The translations under genes and the position numbers were made by a program. The notes beneath the pieces are model-generated. The model was not told the origin of the DNA and made no database searches. It saw only the letters and a program-made list of their open reading frames with translations. Positions 46,820 to 56,487 of a stretch of 64,000 nucleotides of DNA are shown here, in pieces. Origin of the DNA: an uncultured Clostridia bacterium (GTDB lineage: Bacteria; Bacillota; Clostridia; TANB77; CAG-508); the NCBI GenBank assembly GCA_949388605.1, contig CASKJV010000002.1, forward strand, positions 62,001-126,000. The letters run 5' to 3'. The first letter of the stretch is position 1; each line of letters opens with the position of its first letter.

Positions 46820-47614
46820 CTATTTTATATTTCCATTTTTTCTGAAAGCTTCATATAAAATCACACTAGTTGCTACTGCTGCATTTAAACTTTCTGTTTT
46901 TCCTATCATTGGTATTTTTATTCTTTCTGAAGCATCTTTTAGAACATTTTCTGAAACCCCTTTTGCTTCATTTCCAATTACAATTGCAGATTTTGAGTAA
47001 TCAACATCATAAATGCTTTTGTCTGTTCTTAAATCGGTAGCATATACTTTTATTTTATGTTTTTTCATTTCTTTAATTGTTTTGGCTAAATCGTCTGCCT
47101 CAATAACTTTTACTCTAAATATTGCTCCCATAGTAGATCTTACAACTTTTAAATTATATATATCAGCAGAACCTTTTGAAACAATTATTTGTTTCATATT
47201 TAAGCTATCTGCTGTTCTAAGTATTGTTCCCATATTCCCAGGATCTTGAATATTATCTAATATTAGTGAAACTTGTTCATCGAATTTTATTGTGTTTTCC
47301 TTATTTTGTGGTTTTTCTATTACTGCCATTATTCCCTGAGGATTTATTACATCTGTTATTGTATTAAAAACTTTTTCTGCTACATAAATACAATCTAATT
47401 TAGCAATTTCATACATCAATTCATTTGGAATACATCCTTGATTTTTACAATCATCGCAGATTATCACAGATTTTATTTTTGCACCTTCATTAAGTGCCTC
47501 TTCAATCATTTTTATTCCTTCAACTATAAATTCGTGATATTCTTCTCTATATTTTTTTTCTTTAAGTTTTTTTATATGTTTTATAGTTTCATTATCTTTA
47601 CTTGTTATAGTCAT
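46820..47614 (-). CDS. TrmH/SpoU family RNA 2'-O-methyltransferase
   Basis: A 264-residue SPOUT enzyme with an N-terminal substrate-binding domain (ITSKDNETIKHIKKLKEKKY) and the knot domain: LILDNIQDPGNMGTILRTAD, AIVIGNEAKGVSE and KIPMIGKTESLNAAVATSVILYE. These are the three SpoU motifs. It most resembles the 23S rRNA methyltransferases annotated RlmB or YsgA; the target nucleotide cannot be told. Confidence 0.9.
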   Translation of the reverse strand: MTITSKDNETIKHIKKLKEKKYREEYHEFIVEGIKMIEEALNEGAKIKSVIICDDCKNQGCIPNELMYEIAKLDCIYVAEKVFNTITDVINPQGIMAVIEKPQNKENTIKFDEQVSLILDNIQDPGNMGTILRTADSLNMKQIIVSKGSADIYNLKVVRSTMGAIFRVKVIEADDLAKTIKEMKKHKIKVYATDLRTDKSIYDVDYSKSAIVIGNEAKGVSENVLKDASERIKIPMIGKTESLNAAVATSVILYEAFRKNGNIK

Positions 47615-47820
47615 AATTTCACCTTTACTTTATTTTTTATTATTTTGTCTTTAATTACTTATTTTATTCTAATTTTAACTTTATATTTTTAAATTTACCT
47701 AAAATCATTTTTATTATAATATACGATTTAATTTTAGTCAATTTCAGAACAAAAGCAGTACTTTAGCAGTACTTTTACAGATTCTAAATAAATTTAACTT
47801 TTCAAAATAAATACCACTAA

Positions 47821-50800
47821 TTATAATTTAGACAAAAACTCTTTACATTCTTCCAAAATATTTTTCAAATCTAATATTTTAAATGTAATATATGGTTCTT
47901 TTGAAGGTGAAAATTTAATTCTATTTCTGTATATTTTCATAACTTTATCTATATTATCAAAATCAAATTTTTCACTGTTAAAATAAAATATAACATTTTC
48001 TCTTTTTTGAGCAATCTTTAATATATTTTTTTCTTTAGCTAAAATTTTAATTCTAGCAATATCTAGTAGATTTTCAACTTCATAAGTCATTTGACCATAT
48101 CTATCTATAATTTCATCAGTAACATTTTGAATATCTTCTTCATTTTTACATAAAGCTATATTTTGATATATTTCAATTTTTTGACTTGAATTTTTAATAT
48201 AGTCATCTGGTATATAACTAGTAATATCTAAATCTATTTGAATATCGATTTCTTCTACTATTTCTTCTCCTTGAAGTTCTTTAACTACTTGATTTAGTAG
48301 TTCACAATACATATCATATCCTATTTGATCCATATGTCCATGTTGAATTTCACCAAGCAAACTACCTGCTCCACGAATTTCTAAATCTCTCATTGCTATT
48401 TTAAATCCAGATCCAAACTCTGTAAATTCTTTTATCGCTTTTAATCTCTTGTCTGCAACTTCTGTTAAATTTTTATCTCTTCTATAAGTAACATATGCAT
48501 ATGCTTGTTTATCTGAACGTCCAACTCTTCCTCTTATTTGATATAACTGTGCAAGTCCAAGTCTATCCGCATTTTCAACAATTATAGTATTAGCATTTGG
48601 TATGTCAATTCCAGATTCCAATATTGTTGTACATACAAGTACATTTGATTTTCCATCAACAAAGTCTTGCATAATATTTTCTAATTGATTTCCTGTCATT
48701 TTTCCATGAGCATATTCTACTTTAGCTTCTTCAACTAATTCATTTATTTCTAATGCTTTTTTCTCAATTCCTTCAACATTATTAAATAAATAAAATACTT
48801 GACCACCTCTTTCAAGTTCTCTTGTAACTGCTTCTTTTATAACTTCTGGATCATATTCTAATACATAAGTTTGTACTGGTCTTCTGTTTTGTGGTGGCTC
48901 ATATATAACAGACATATCTCTCATTCCCACTATTGACATGTGCAGAGTTCTTGGAATTGGTGTTGCAGTCATTGTTAAAACATCTACACTATTTTTTAAT
49001 TCTTTAATTTTTTCTTTTGATTTAACTCCAAATCTATGTTCTTCGTCAATTATTAATAAGCCTAAATCTTTGAATTTTACATCTTTACTTAAAACTCTAT
49101 GAGTTCCTACTAAAATATCTATTTCACCTAATTCAACTTTTTTTAGAATTTCTTCTTGTTCTTTTTTAGTTCTAAATCTATTTAAAAGTTCTACTTTAAT
49201 TGGATAATCAGTCATTCTACTTCTAAATTCTTCATATTGTTGATTGGCAAGGACTGTTGTAGGAACTAAATATACTACTTGTTTTTGATCCATTACAGAT
49301 TTGAAAGCAGCTCTTATTGCAACTTCAGTTTTTCCATAGCCTACATCTCCACACAAAAGTCTATCCATAGGTCTTGGTTTTTCCATATCTTTTTTTACAT
49401 CTTCTATGCAACGTAACTGATCATCTGTTTCTACATATTTAAAATTATCTTCAAATTCTTGTTGCCAAGGAGTATCTTTTGAAAAAGCATATCCTTTCAT
49501 TTTCTCTCTTTTAGCATATAATTCAATAAGATTTTGTGCAACTTCTCTTAAATTATTTTTAACTTTTTCTTTAGTTTTCTGCCATTCCTTTGAGCCTAAT
49601 CTATTTAATCTTGGTCCTACTTTTTCAGGTCCAACATATTTTCTAATATTATCTAAAGCATTTGTAGGAATATATAAAACATCATCATCCTTATATTTTA
49701 GTTTTATATAATCTTTAGTCACACCATCAGCTTTTATTGTATTTACTCCTATATAAACACCTATACCATGACTTCTATGAACAATATAATCACCTGGTTT
49801 TAAGTCTGCAAATACTACTTTCTCTCCATCTTTAAAAACAGATGGTGTTTTATTTTTTCTTGTAGGTTTTGCTTCAAATAGTTCTTCTGTTGATATTACT
49901 AATAAATTAGCATCATAAAATTCAAATCCCGTAGAAAAAGCTCCTGGTGTAATGTTTACACAACCAAGAGTTATATCTCCTTCTAAAAAATCTGTATATA
50001 TGTTTGGTATATTTTTTTCTAAAAGTAATGTTGATAATTTTCTACAATTTTCCGTGCTTCCGCCTAGAATTACTGTTTGTTTTCCTCTGTTAATTGCTTC
50101 TTGTAATTCCTGAAACAGTAAATCCATTGAACTACGAAAAAAGTTAACCTCCCTATAGCTAAAGCTATATCCGTTTCTTTTTGCATGCATACTTTGTTTG
50201 TCCACGAATCCAACATCTTGTTTTTCCAAATAAATTATTTGTTTATTTGGAATTTGTTCTGAAAATTTAAGGTAATCTTGCATTTTAGTAAGAATCCCTG
50301 GAACAATTTTATTTTTCTCTATTAAATCTTTTATAAGATTATCATTATCTTTTGCTATATTTTCTGCTCTTGCTTTTATTTTAGCAATTTCATCTATAAA
50401 AACTATACAATCTTCTGATAAATAATCTAATAATGTTGCTGTTTTTTCATAAAAACAATCAAAATATTTATCTATTTTTGTTATAAATTCACCATCTTTA
50501 ATTTGACAGATATCTTCTTGTACTTTTTCTCTTACTGATTTTGAATATACTTTATCTTCAATTTTCTTGCAAACCTTTTCTACATCTGTCTCAAGTAAAA
50601 ATTCAAATGCAGGAAAGATTTCTATTTCTTCTAACATTTGAACAGTTCTTTGACTAGCAATACTAAATTTTCTTATAGAATCAATTTCATCTCCCCAAAA
50701 TTCAATCCTAACACCACTATTTATTGAAGTAGCAATATCTACAATACCACCTCTTACACTAAACTGTCCTTTTCCTTCTATTAAATCATATCTTTCATAT

Positions 50801-51276
50801 CCTAATAGAACTAATTTTTCCTTTAATTCATCTAATTTAAAAGTATCTCCAACTTTTAAATTCATAACATTTTTATAAAGACTTTCTTTTGTTATCATTT
50901 TTTGCATTGCTGCTTCTATTGTAGTTACTATTATTTTTTTATCTTTTTTTACTAATTTATTTAATACTGAAATTCTTTTAAATAGTATATCTTTACTTTC
51001 AGCAACATAATCAAAACTTATAACATCTCTTTTTGGAAAAAATTTAATTTTTTCACCAAAAAAAGCTAAATCTCTAATAATTTTTTTAGCTTGTAATTCA
51101 TTATAAGTAATTATACAAATAGGTTTTTCAGAGTAGAACTTTGTTGAATAAGCCATATGAACTTTTCCAGCATCAGTTAAGCCAGACAACATTATAGGTG
51201 ATGTACCTTTTTTTACTTCAAACAAATAATCATTAAACTTTTTTACATTAGGTACAGTTTTTATAATCGAATTCAT
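47821..51276 (-). CDS. mfd: Transcription-repair coupling factor Mfd
   Basis: Large ATPase that removes RNA polymerase stalled at DNA damage and recruits UvrA. Order of domains in 1,151 residues: UvrB-like N-terminus (about 1-340), CarD-like RNA-polymerase interaction domain (about 480-560; GDYIVHRSHGIGVYIGV), RecG-type motor with Walker A CGDVGYGKTEVAIR and LIIDEEHRFGVKSKEK (DEEH), MTATPIPRTL, GRVGRSDKQAYAY, and the C-terminal TRCF domain. It is full length and transcribed alone. The 335 bases upstream (51277-51612) hold no gene that I can see. Confidence 0.97.
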   Translation of the reverse strand: MNSIIKTVPNVKKFNDYLFEVKKGTSPIMLSGLTDAGKVHMAYSTKFYSEKPICIITYNELQAKKIIRDLAFFGEKIKFFPKRDVISFDYVAESKDILFKRISVLNKLVKKDKKIIVTTIEAAMQKMITKESLYKNVMNLKVGDTFKLDELKEKLVLLGYERYDLIEGKGQFSVRGGIVDIATSINSGVRIEFWGDEIDSIRKFSIASQRTVQMLEEIEIFPAFEFLLETDVEKVCKKIEDKVYSKSVREKVQEDICQIKDGEFITKIDKYFDCFYEKTATLLDYLSEDCIVFIDEIAKIKARAENIAKDNDNLIKDLIEKNKIVPGILTKMQDYLKFSEQIPNKQIIYLEKQDVGFVDKQSMHAKRNGYSFSYREVNFFRSSMDLLFQELQEAINRGKQTVILGGSTENCRKLSTLLLEKNIPNIYTDFLEGDITLGCVNITPGAFSTGFEFYDANLLVISTEELFEAKPTRKNKTPSVFKDGEKVVFADLKPGDYIVHRSHGIGVYIGVNTIKADGVTKDYIKLKYKDDDVLYIPTNALDNIRKYVGPEKVGPRLNRLGSKEWQKTKEKVKNNLREVAQNLIELYAKREKMKGYAFSKDTPWQQEFEDNFKYVETDDQLRCIEDVKKDMEKPRPMDRLLCGDVGYGKTEVAIRAAFKSVMDQKQVVYLVPTTVLANQQYEEFRSRMTDYPIKVELLNRFRTKKEQEEILKKVELGEIDILVGTHRVLSKDVKFKDLGLLIIDEEHRFGVKSKEKIKELKNSVDVLTMTATPIPRTLHMSIVGMRDMSVIYEPPQNRRPVQTYVLEYDPEVIKEAVTRELERGGQVFYLFNNVEGIEKKALEINELVEEAKVEYAHGKMTGNQLENIMQDFVDGKSNVLVCTTILESGIDIPNANTIIVENADRLGLAQLYQIRGRVGRSDKQAYAYVTYRRDKNLTEVADKRLKAIKEFTEFGSGFKIAMRDLEIRGAGSLLGEIQHGHMDQIGYDMYCELLNQVVKELQGEEIVEEIDIQIDLDITSYIPDDYIKNSSQKIEIYQNIALCKNEEDIQNVTDEIIDRYGQMTYEVENLLDIARIKILAKEKNILKIAQKRENVIFYFNSEKFDFDNIDKVMKIYRNRIKFSPSKEPYITFKILDLKNILEECKEFLSKL

Positions 51277-51573
51277 TTTAATTTTCCTTTCATATATATT
51301 TTAAATATATTATACTAAACATATTAAATGTATATTATTTGTATAAAATTTATCTTTTGAAAAAAGCATAGATGATTTTGTATAGTTTATTTTTTACATA
51401 TATATTGTTCAATATTATAATTGTCTCTTATATAAGGCTTTCTTATTATATACAAATCCTTTTTATTATATAATATTTCAAATCATCTTTCAAGTACCAA
51501 AAGCTCTCTGTTCTTAATACTCTAGAATTTTTTATTATATAATTATTGCAGAATATGTATATATACATGGTTA

Positions 51574-51596
51574 AACCCTGGCAAATTGCCAGGGTT
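51574..51596 (-). terminator. Hairpin after the 51613 gene
   Basis: AACCCTGGCA and TGCCAGGGTT form a GC-rich 10-bp stem, 17 bases past the stop; the T run on the minus strand is short (TTTAA). Confidence 0.6.
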
Positions 51597-51612
51597 ATTT
51601 ATGATGTTTAGT

Positions 51613-51945
51613 TTAGACAGTTGCATCATCTTCCTCTTCGGAATCATCAGCGACTTTCGCTGCTTTAATTGCCGGTTCTTTAATTCTTTTATATTTTTTA
51701 AATAAAGAATCAACTACCATTGTATACACTTTTTCCATCCTTACCAGTGTTTTGGAAGTAACACTTTCCACAAATGTAGTTGTTGTAAACTGCTTGTTCT
51801 TCTTATCTTTTGCCGCTTCATCAATTTCTACAAGCCGCATGTTCAGCAAACTGAATAATACTACAACAAAGCAGACTAACAGCAAGAATACACTTGCGAA
51901 AATCTTGGTTTCTCCAGCAACAGTTACTACCATCATTGTTTCCAT
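51613..51945 (-). CDS. Unknown small membrane protein
   Basis: A 110-residue protein starting METMMVVTVAG at 51945 (GGAGGTAGAAGT upstream). A membrane segment lies at about residues 14-35 (KIFASVFLLLVCFVVVLFSL), followed by a polar cytoplasmic tail with a Thr run (QFTTTTFVES) and a very acidic C-terminus (DDSEEEDDATV). By eye, codon use is less AT-biased than in its neighbours. It has its own promoter and a structured leader of about 135 bases. No family recognised. Confidence 0.65.
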   Translation of the reverse strand: METMMVVTVAGETKIFASVFLLLVCFVVVLFSLLNMRLVEIDEAAKDKKNKQFTTTTFVESVTSKTLVRMEKVYTMVVDSLFKKYKRIKEPAIKAAKVADDSEEEDDATV

Positions 51946-52080
51946 ACTTCTACCTCCGTTCAACTTGTTGTTTACAGGGTTACAATGTTTTTTCTGGCTT
52001 ACCTCCTCCTAGTTTTGATAATGCATTAAAGCCTATTACCTGTAAGATTATATTAATAATCTTCTTGGTAAAGTTTAAAT
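51946..52080 (-). promoter_or_regulatory. Possible structured leader of the 51945 gene
   Basis: On the minus strand the leader contains AAGATTAT/ATAATCTT as a hairpin, GGCTT and AAGCC flanking a TAATGCATTA palindrome, and TTTACC, which can pair with either of two GGTAA copies downstream. Inside it AGGAGGAGGT looks like a perfect ribosome site but no start codon follows at the right distance. I do not recognise a known riboswitch class. It could be an attenuator or a cis-acting RNA. Confidence 0.4.
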
Positions 52081-52087
52081 CATTATT

Positions 52088-52116
52088 ATTATATCACATA
52101 TTTTATAATTTTTCAA
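52088..52116 (-). promoter_or_regulatory. SigA promoter of the 51945 gene
   Basis: TTGAAA (52116-52111) and TATAAT (52093-52088) on the minus strand with 17 bases between, and an extended TG-like upstream base. Transcription should start near 52080. Confidence 0.75.
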
Positions 52117-52337
52117 TATTTTCACTTTTCTTACATTATTTTCCTTGAACTTTTGTATTTTGTATTTTTAGTTAATTCTAAGTAGAATTTATATTTTTAC
52201 TCTTGAAACCTTTTTAACATATCATACTTTAACTATTCAGCTCTTCTTCACAATTTTGTAAATTTATTATATATATTCATAAAAAAATAATTTATGAATA
52301 TATAAATATAAGAACTAGTTTTTAGTTGGAGGTATCT

Positions 52338-53336
52338 ATGAACTTCATTGTAATTTCAGTAAGAAAATATTTTTTTACTATAATTTTTGTATTATTTATA
52401 ATATGTCTTTTAGCTTTTTCAAATAATAATTTAATTGCTGCTCAAAATGGACTAGCCTTATGGGCTACTAAAGTATTACCTAGCTTGTTTCCTTTTTTTG
52501 TTGCAACAGAACTTCTATGTCAAACAAACTTTACTTATATTCTTGGAAAGTTATTAAATAAATTCATGAAACCAATTTTTAATGTTCCTGGAGAAAGTGC
52601 AATTGCAATTATTCTTGGAACTATTAGTGGTTATCCTGTTGGAGCTAAAGTTGTATGTAATTTAAAAAATCAAAAAATAATTTCTAAGATAGAGGCAGAA
52701 AGACTTATTGCATATACAAATAATTCTGGTCCACTATTTATTTTAGGAACTGTTGGTATTGCTTTATTTGGAAATAAACAAATTGGTATTATTTTACTAA
52801 TATCTCATATTTTATCTTCTATACTTGTTGGATATTGCTTTAAATTTTGGAAAAAAGATAAGTTTGATATAAATTATAGAGAAACAAAATTCAATTCCAA
52901 ACTTGCACCATTAAAAATTTCTGATATTGGAGAAATTTTAGGTTCTTCAATAAAAAAATCTATTTCTACAATTCTTTTAATTGGTGGATTTATTGTTATA
53001 TTTTCAGTAATATTATCTATTTTAGAAACTTCTGGTATTTTAAATCTTTTTGCTGAAACTTTATATGGTTTTGGTATTCCAAAAGAAATTTCTTTAAGCA
53101 TAATATCTGGAATTATAGAACTTACAAATGGTGTTAATTTAACTGCAAATTTATCTTCAACTTATTATTCATTATCAATTTTACTAACTTCATTTTTATT
53201 AGGTTTTGGTGGAATATCTGTACTTTTACAAGTTTATAGTATTATTGCTAAAGAAGGAATTTCTATAAGACCTTATTTTTATGGAAAATTATTACAAGGT
53301 ATTTTTTCTGTTATATTTACTTTTATATTAATTTAA
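52338..53336 (+). CDS. ylbJ: Sporulation integral membrane protein YlbJ
   Basis: A 332-residue membrane protein with 8-10 hydrophobic segments and the two nucleoside-recognition (Gate) domains of the SpoVR/YlbJ type: ALWATKVLPSLFPFFVATEL, TISGYPVGAKVV, AYTNNSGPLFILGTVGI. In Bacillus ylbJ is SigE-controlled and needed for heat-resistant spores. The ATG at 52338 follows GGAGG at five bases; the in-frame TTG at 52326 overlaps that site. With sigK and the SleB-type gene it points to endospore formation. Confidence 0.88.
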   Translation: MNFIVISVRKYFFTIIFVLFIICLLAFSNNNLIAAQNGLALWATKVLPSLFPFFVATELLCQTNFTYILGKLLNKFMKPIFNVPGESAIAIILGTISGYPVGAKVVCNLKNQKIISKIEAERLIAYTNNSGPLFILGTVGIALFGNKQIGIILLISHILSSILVGYCFKFWKKDKFDINYRETKFNSKLAPLKISDIGEILGSSIKKSISTILLIGGFIVIFSVILSILETSGILNLFAETLYGFGIPKEISLSIISGIIELTNGVNLTANLSSTYYSLSILLTSFLLGFGGISVLLQVYSIIAKEGISIRPYFYGKLLQGIFSVIFTFILI

Positions 53337-53350
53337 TTTTTATCTTTATT

Positions 53351-53428
53351 TTGCATAACTTATCTACTACAATTATTCTAAGCTACACATAACTTATCTA
53401 TACGAATTAAAAATTCTACAGCTAAGAA
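53351..53428. repeat. Dispersed repeat R1, main copy
   Basis: Contains the block shared with 40382-40429 (TACACATAACTTATCT core) and, directly after it, the ACGAATTAAAAATTCTACAG block shared with 37476-37502. The joint suggests the other copies are fragments of this longer element. Confidence 0.7.
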
Positions 53429-53460
53429 ATCTAATTCCCTTCGCTCAAAGATCTAGAAAA

Positions 53461-53570
53461 TTTTCTATATAACTTATCTCTACATCATTATCATTCTTAG
53501 AGCTAAAAAATGTGTGAAATTAGACAAAATCTTCATATTATAGTAATTTCAAAACAACTTCCTATAATAT
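53461..53570. repeat. Dispersed repeat R1, copy similar to 6951-7060
   Basis: Aligned with 6951-7060 this shows roughly four bases in five identical over its first 70 bases. The right end again has an inverted repeat (CATATTATAG and CTATAATATAA region), more decayed than in the other copy. It lies just beside the terminator at 53571. Confidence 0.6.
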
Positions 53571-53608
53571 AAAAAAGGTGCCCACTTCAAAAGTAGGCAC
53601 CTTTTTTT
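53571..53608. terminator. Bidirectional terminator at the 53607 gene end
   Basis: AAAAAAGGTGCC and GGCACCTTTTTTT form a 12-bp stem with a 13-base loop. The T run overlaps the stop codon of the 53607 gene on the minus strand. Confidence 0.88.
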
Positions 53609-53798
53609 ATATATCTAAATGATAATATGTTGTTATTTCATTACCATCTTTGTCCTTTGTTTTCTTGGATTTCCATTCTGGTCTCCATGGATACATACAT
53701 TTCGCTATTATTAGTAAAACCACCAATCCAATTACTAAATAAATCCAAAATGGTTCTACCTCGAGTAAGTAGGAAATTTCCATAATTCTTTTTAGCAT
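53607..53798 (-). CDS. Small membrane protein of unknown function
   Basis: A 63-residue protein with one membrane segment (about residues 17-36) and a basic Trp-rich cytoplasmic tail (YPWRPEWKSKKTKDKDG) ending ITTYYHLDI. It has its own terminator. No family recognised. The ribosome site is weak (GGAGCAG). Confidence 0.6.
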   Translation of the reverse strand: MLKRIMEISYLLEVEPFWIYLVIGLVVLLIIAKCMYPWRPEWKSKKTKDKDGNEITTYYHLDI

Positions 53799-54014
53799 AT
53801 TACTGCTCCAAATAATATTTTCATTTTTATTATATCATGCTTGATATTTTATGTCAATCAGATTGCTAATTTGGAGAATATCTTATTTTTTATTTTCTTA
53901 GCTCGAAATTATTTTACACTAACAATTATTAATCATTTGCTTGATATCTATACAATTGTTAAAATAGTAATAACAGTACACGGTACATCATATTAGTAAA
54001 TAGAGTTTACATAA

Positions 54015-54043
54015 TTGACTCGAGAGATTTTCTATGTTATAAT
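54015..54043 (+). promoter_or_regulatory. SigA promoter of the sirtuin gene
   Basis: TTGACT (54015-54020) and TATAAT (54038-54043) with 17 bases between. The start codon of the sirtuin is 38 bases beyond the -10 box. Confidence 0.8.
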
Positions 54044-54081
54044 TATTTTTATAAAAAATTGAAAGAAGGTGCTTGGCAAGT

Positions 54082-54645
54082 ATGAATAATCTGTTATTTT
54101 TAACAGGAGCAGGAATTTCTGTTGATTCGGGATTGCCAACGTTTGAAAAACACCCCGAATATCGCCGGATTTTAACACGTTCTTATGTAGAAGAACATCC
54201 TGAGGAATATCGTAATTTAGTTAGATTATTAACAAAGTCTGCATTCAAAGCTGAACCTAATATTGCACATTTAGCTATTGCACAAACAGGAGCTCCAGTA
54301 ATAACAATGAATGTAGATGGGCTTCATCAAAAAGCTGGTACTAATCAGGTTATCGCAGTTCATGGTTATCTTCCTACTCTGGAAGAAATTGAGTATGAAG
54401 AATTTCCAGTAGAATTTGGAGGGTTAATTTTATATGGGGATATAGCTCCATTATATTACAAAGCATTTCAATTGCTTGATAGGTTACCCGACAAAGGAAA
54501 TCTGGTAATTATTGGGACATCATTTTTTACAGGATTTGCAGAACATTTTCATCAAATCGCTAAAAAGCGTAATCTTAATATTTATATAATTAATGATAAC
54601 GCGACCAAAAAAGTTCCTGAATTACTCCAAAGTTTAGGATACTAA
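54082..54645 (+). CDS. Short Sir2-family NAD-dependent deacylase
   Basis: A 187-residue sirtuin-like protein. The NAD-binding motif FLTGAGISVDSGLPTF is at the start, followed by TMNVDGLHQKAG and the catalytic His in VHGYLP; the second Rossmann half has IIGTSFFTGFAEHF and IYIINDN. It is clearly shorter than typical bacterial sirtuins (about 240), because the zinc-binding CxxC pairs and the small domain around them are absent. The ATG at 54082 follows AAGAAGG; a TTG at 54073 is an alternative. The gene has its own promoter and terminator. Activity and substrate are unknown. Confidence 0.85.
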   Translation: MNNLLFLTGAGISVDSGLPTFEKHPEYRRILTRSYVEEHPEEYRNLVRLLTKSAFKAEPNIAHLAIAQTGAPVITMNVDGLHQKAGTNQVIAVHGYLPTLEEIEYEEFPVEFGGLILYGDIAPLYYKAFQLLDRLPDKGNLVIIGTSFFTGFAEHFHQIAKKRNLNIYIINDNATKKVPELLQSLGY

Positions 54646-54660
54646 TAATTGTAAAATATT

Positions 54661-54695
54661 AAAAGTCACTACTCTATTTTGAATAGTGACTTTTT
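54661..54695. terminator. Bidirectional terminator between sirtuin gene and hydA
   Basis: AAAAGTCACTA and TAGTGACTTTTT arms with a 12-base loop, between convergent genes. Confidence 0.88.
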
Positions 54696-54718
54696 GCATT
54701 TTATTAAATTAATTAGTC

Positions 54719-56461
54719 TTAATCTAATTTATATTTATCTCTTTTTACATAGTTTGTATGTAATAATTCATGAGCCTTATGTCCCCCAGCTTCTCCTAAA
54801 TATTCTTCGTATATTTTTTGAACCACTGGATTTTCATGAGATTTTCTGATTGTGCTTTTTTCGTCAATCGTATATAAAGCATTTGCTCTTTTAGCTCTAA
54901 TATCAATACTAGCTCTTTCTTTAGATGTTCTAATTGGTTGGCCTCCTCCCATTACACAGCCACCTGGGCAAGCCATAATTTCAACAAATTGATAATCTGC
55001 TTTGCCACTTTTTATCTCATCCATTATGGCTTGAGCATTTTTAAGTCCTGAAGCAACAACTACTTTAACTTCTGTTCCATTCATATTTAAAGTTGCCTTT
55101 TTAATTCCTTCTTCACCTCTAATTTGCTCATATTCTAATTTTTCAAAATCATTTCCTGTAACTTTTTCGTGAACCGTTCTTAAAGCAGCTTCCATAACTC
55201 CACCTGTTGTACCAAAAATTGCTGCTGCACCTGTTGCTTCTCCCATTGGATCATCAAAATTAGAATCATCTAAATTTATAAAATCAATATGTGCTTGTTT
55301 AATCATTCTAGCAAGTTCTCTAGTAGTAATAACTGCATCAACATCTTCAAAACCGCTTCCTGACATATTATCTCTTGTTCTTTCAAATTTTTTAGCAATA
55401 CATGGCATTACAGATACAACATATATCTTACTTGGATCTATATTATTTTTTTCAGCATAATATGATTTTATTAAAGCTCCAAACATTTGATGTGGTGATT
55501 TACATGTTGATAAGTTTGGTATTAATTCAGGATAATTTAATTCCAAATATCTAACCCATCCTGGACTACAAGATGTAATCATTGGAAGAGTTCCTCCATT
55601 TTGAAATCTGTCTAAAAATTCTGTTCCTTCTTCTACAATTGTAAAATCAGCACCAGTATTTGTATCAAATACTTTATCAAAACCTAAATGTCTTAATGCT
55701 GTTACCATTTTTCCTTTTACATTAGTCCCAATTTCCATTCCAAACTCTTCTCCAAGAGCAACTCTTACTGCTGGTGCTGTTTGAACTACAACATATTTTT
55801 CTTCATTTTTTAAAGCATTCCATACATCTGCTGTACTATCTTTTTCTTTTAAAGCTCCAACTGGACATGACTCGATACACTGTCCACAGAATGTACAATT
55901 TACATCATTTAAACTTTTATTTTTATATGTAGAAACTGTTGATGCAAAACCTCTCTCTGTACAATCAATTGCTCCAATTCCTTGAACTTTTTTACAAGTT
56001 GCAACACATCTTCTACATAAAATACATTTGTTAAAATCTCTTACTATTGCAGGAGATGCATCATCTATTTCATGCTTATTTCTGCTACCTTGATATTTTA
56101 TTTCGTCAACATAGAACTCTTGAGCAAGTTTTTGTAACTCACAAGTTCCATTTCTTGTACAAGTTAAACATTCTCTATCATGATTTGACAAAATTAAATC
56201 AAGAACTATTCTCCTAGCTTCAATAACTGCTGGTGTATTAGTTTTTACAACCATACCTTCTTCTACTTTTTGAATACAAGATGTTGCAAACCCACGTCTT
56301 CCTTCTACTTCAACAACGCACATTCTGCAATCACCAATTTCATTTATATCTTTTAAGAAACATAGAGTAGGAATATCTATATTAGCTTTTTTAGCAGCTT
56401 CTAAGATTGTTGTTCCTTCTGGAACTTCAACTTTTCTTCCATTTATAGTTAAATTAATCAT
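54719..56461 (-). CDS. hydA: [FeFe]-hydrogenase catalytic subunit HydA
   Basis: Catalytic subunit of a group A3-type bifurcating [FeFe]-hydrogenase: N-terminal [2Fe-2S] (TLCFLKDINEIGDCRMC), His-Cys [4Fe-4S] domain (HDRECLTCTRNGTCEL), two ferredoxin clusters (FNKCILCRRCVATC and CTFCGQCIESCPVGA), then the H-cluster motifs TSCSPGWVR (L1), MPCIAKKFE (L2) and MACPGGCVMGGGQP (L3). At 580 residues it is full length. It reduces protons using NADH and reduced ferredoxin together, regenerating NAD. It is the last gene of hydC-hydB-hydA. Confidence 0.96.
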   Translation of the reverse strand: MINLTINGRKVEVPEGTTILEAAKKANIDIPTLCFLKDINEIGDCRMCVVEVEGRRGFATSCIQKVEEGMVVKTNTPAVIEARRIVLDLILSNHDRECLTCTRNGTCELQKLAQEFYVDEIKYQGSRNKHEIDDASPAIVRDFNKCILCRRCVATCKKVQGIGAIDCTERGFASTVSTYKNKSLNDVNCTFCGQCIESCPVGALKEKDSTADVWNALKNEEKYVVVQTAPAVRVALGEEFGMEIGTNVKGKMVTALRHLGFDKVFDTNTGADFTIVEEGTEFLDRFQNGGTLPMITSCSPGWVRYLELNYPELIPNLSTCKSPHQMFGALIKSYYAEKNNIDPSKIYVVSVMPCIAKKFERTRDNMSGSGFEDVDAVITTRELARMIKQAHIDFINLDDSNFDDPMGEATGAAAIFGTTGGVMEAALRTVHEKVTGNDFEKLEYEQIRGEEGIKKATLNMNGTEVKVVVASGLKNAQAIMDEIKSGKADYQFVEIMACPGGCVMGGGQPIRTSKERASIDIRAKRANALYTIDEKSTIRKSHENPVVQKIYEEYLGEAGGHKAHELLHTNYVKRDKYKLD

Positions 56462-56487
56462 TTCTTACCTCCTAATAATTTTTCAAA

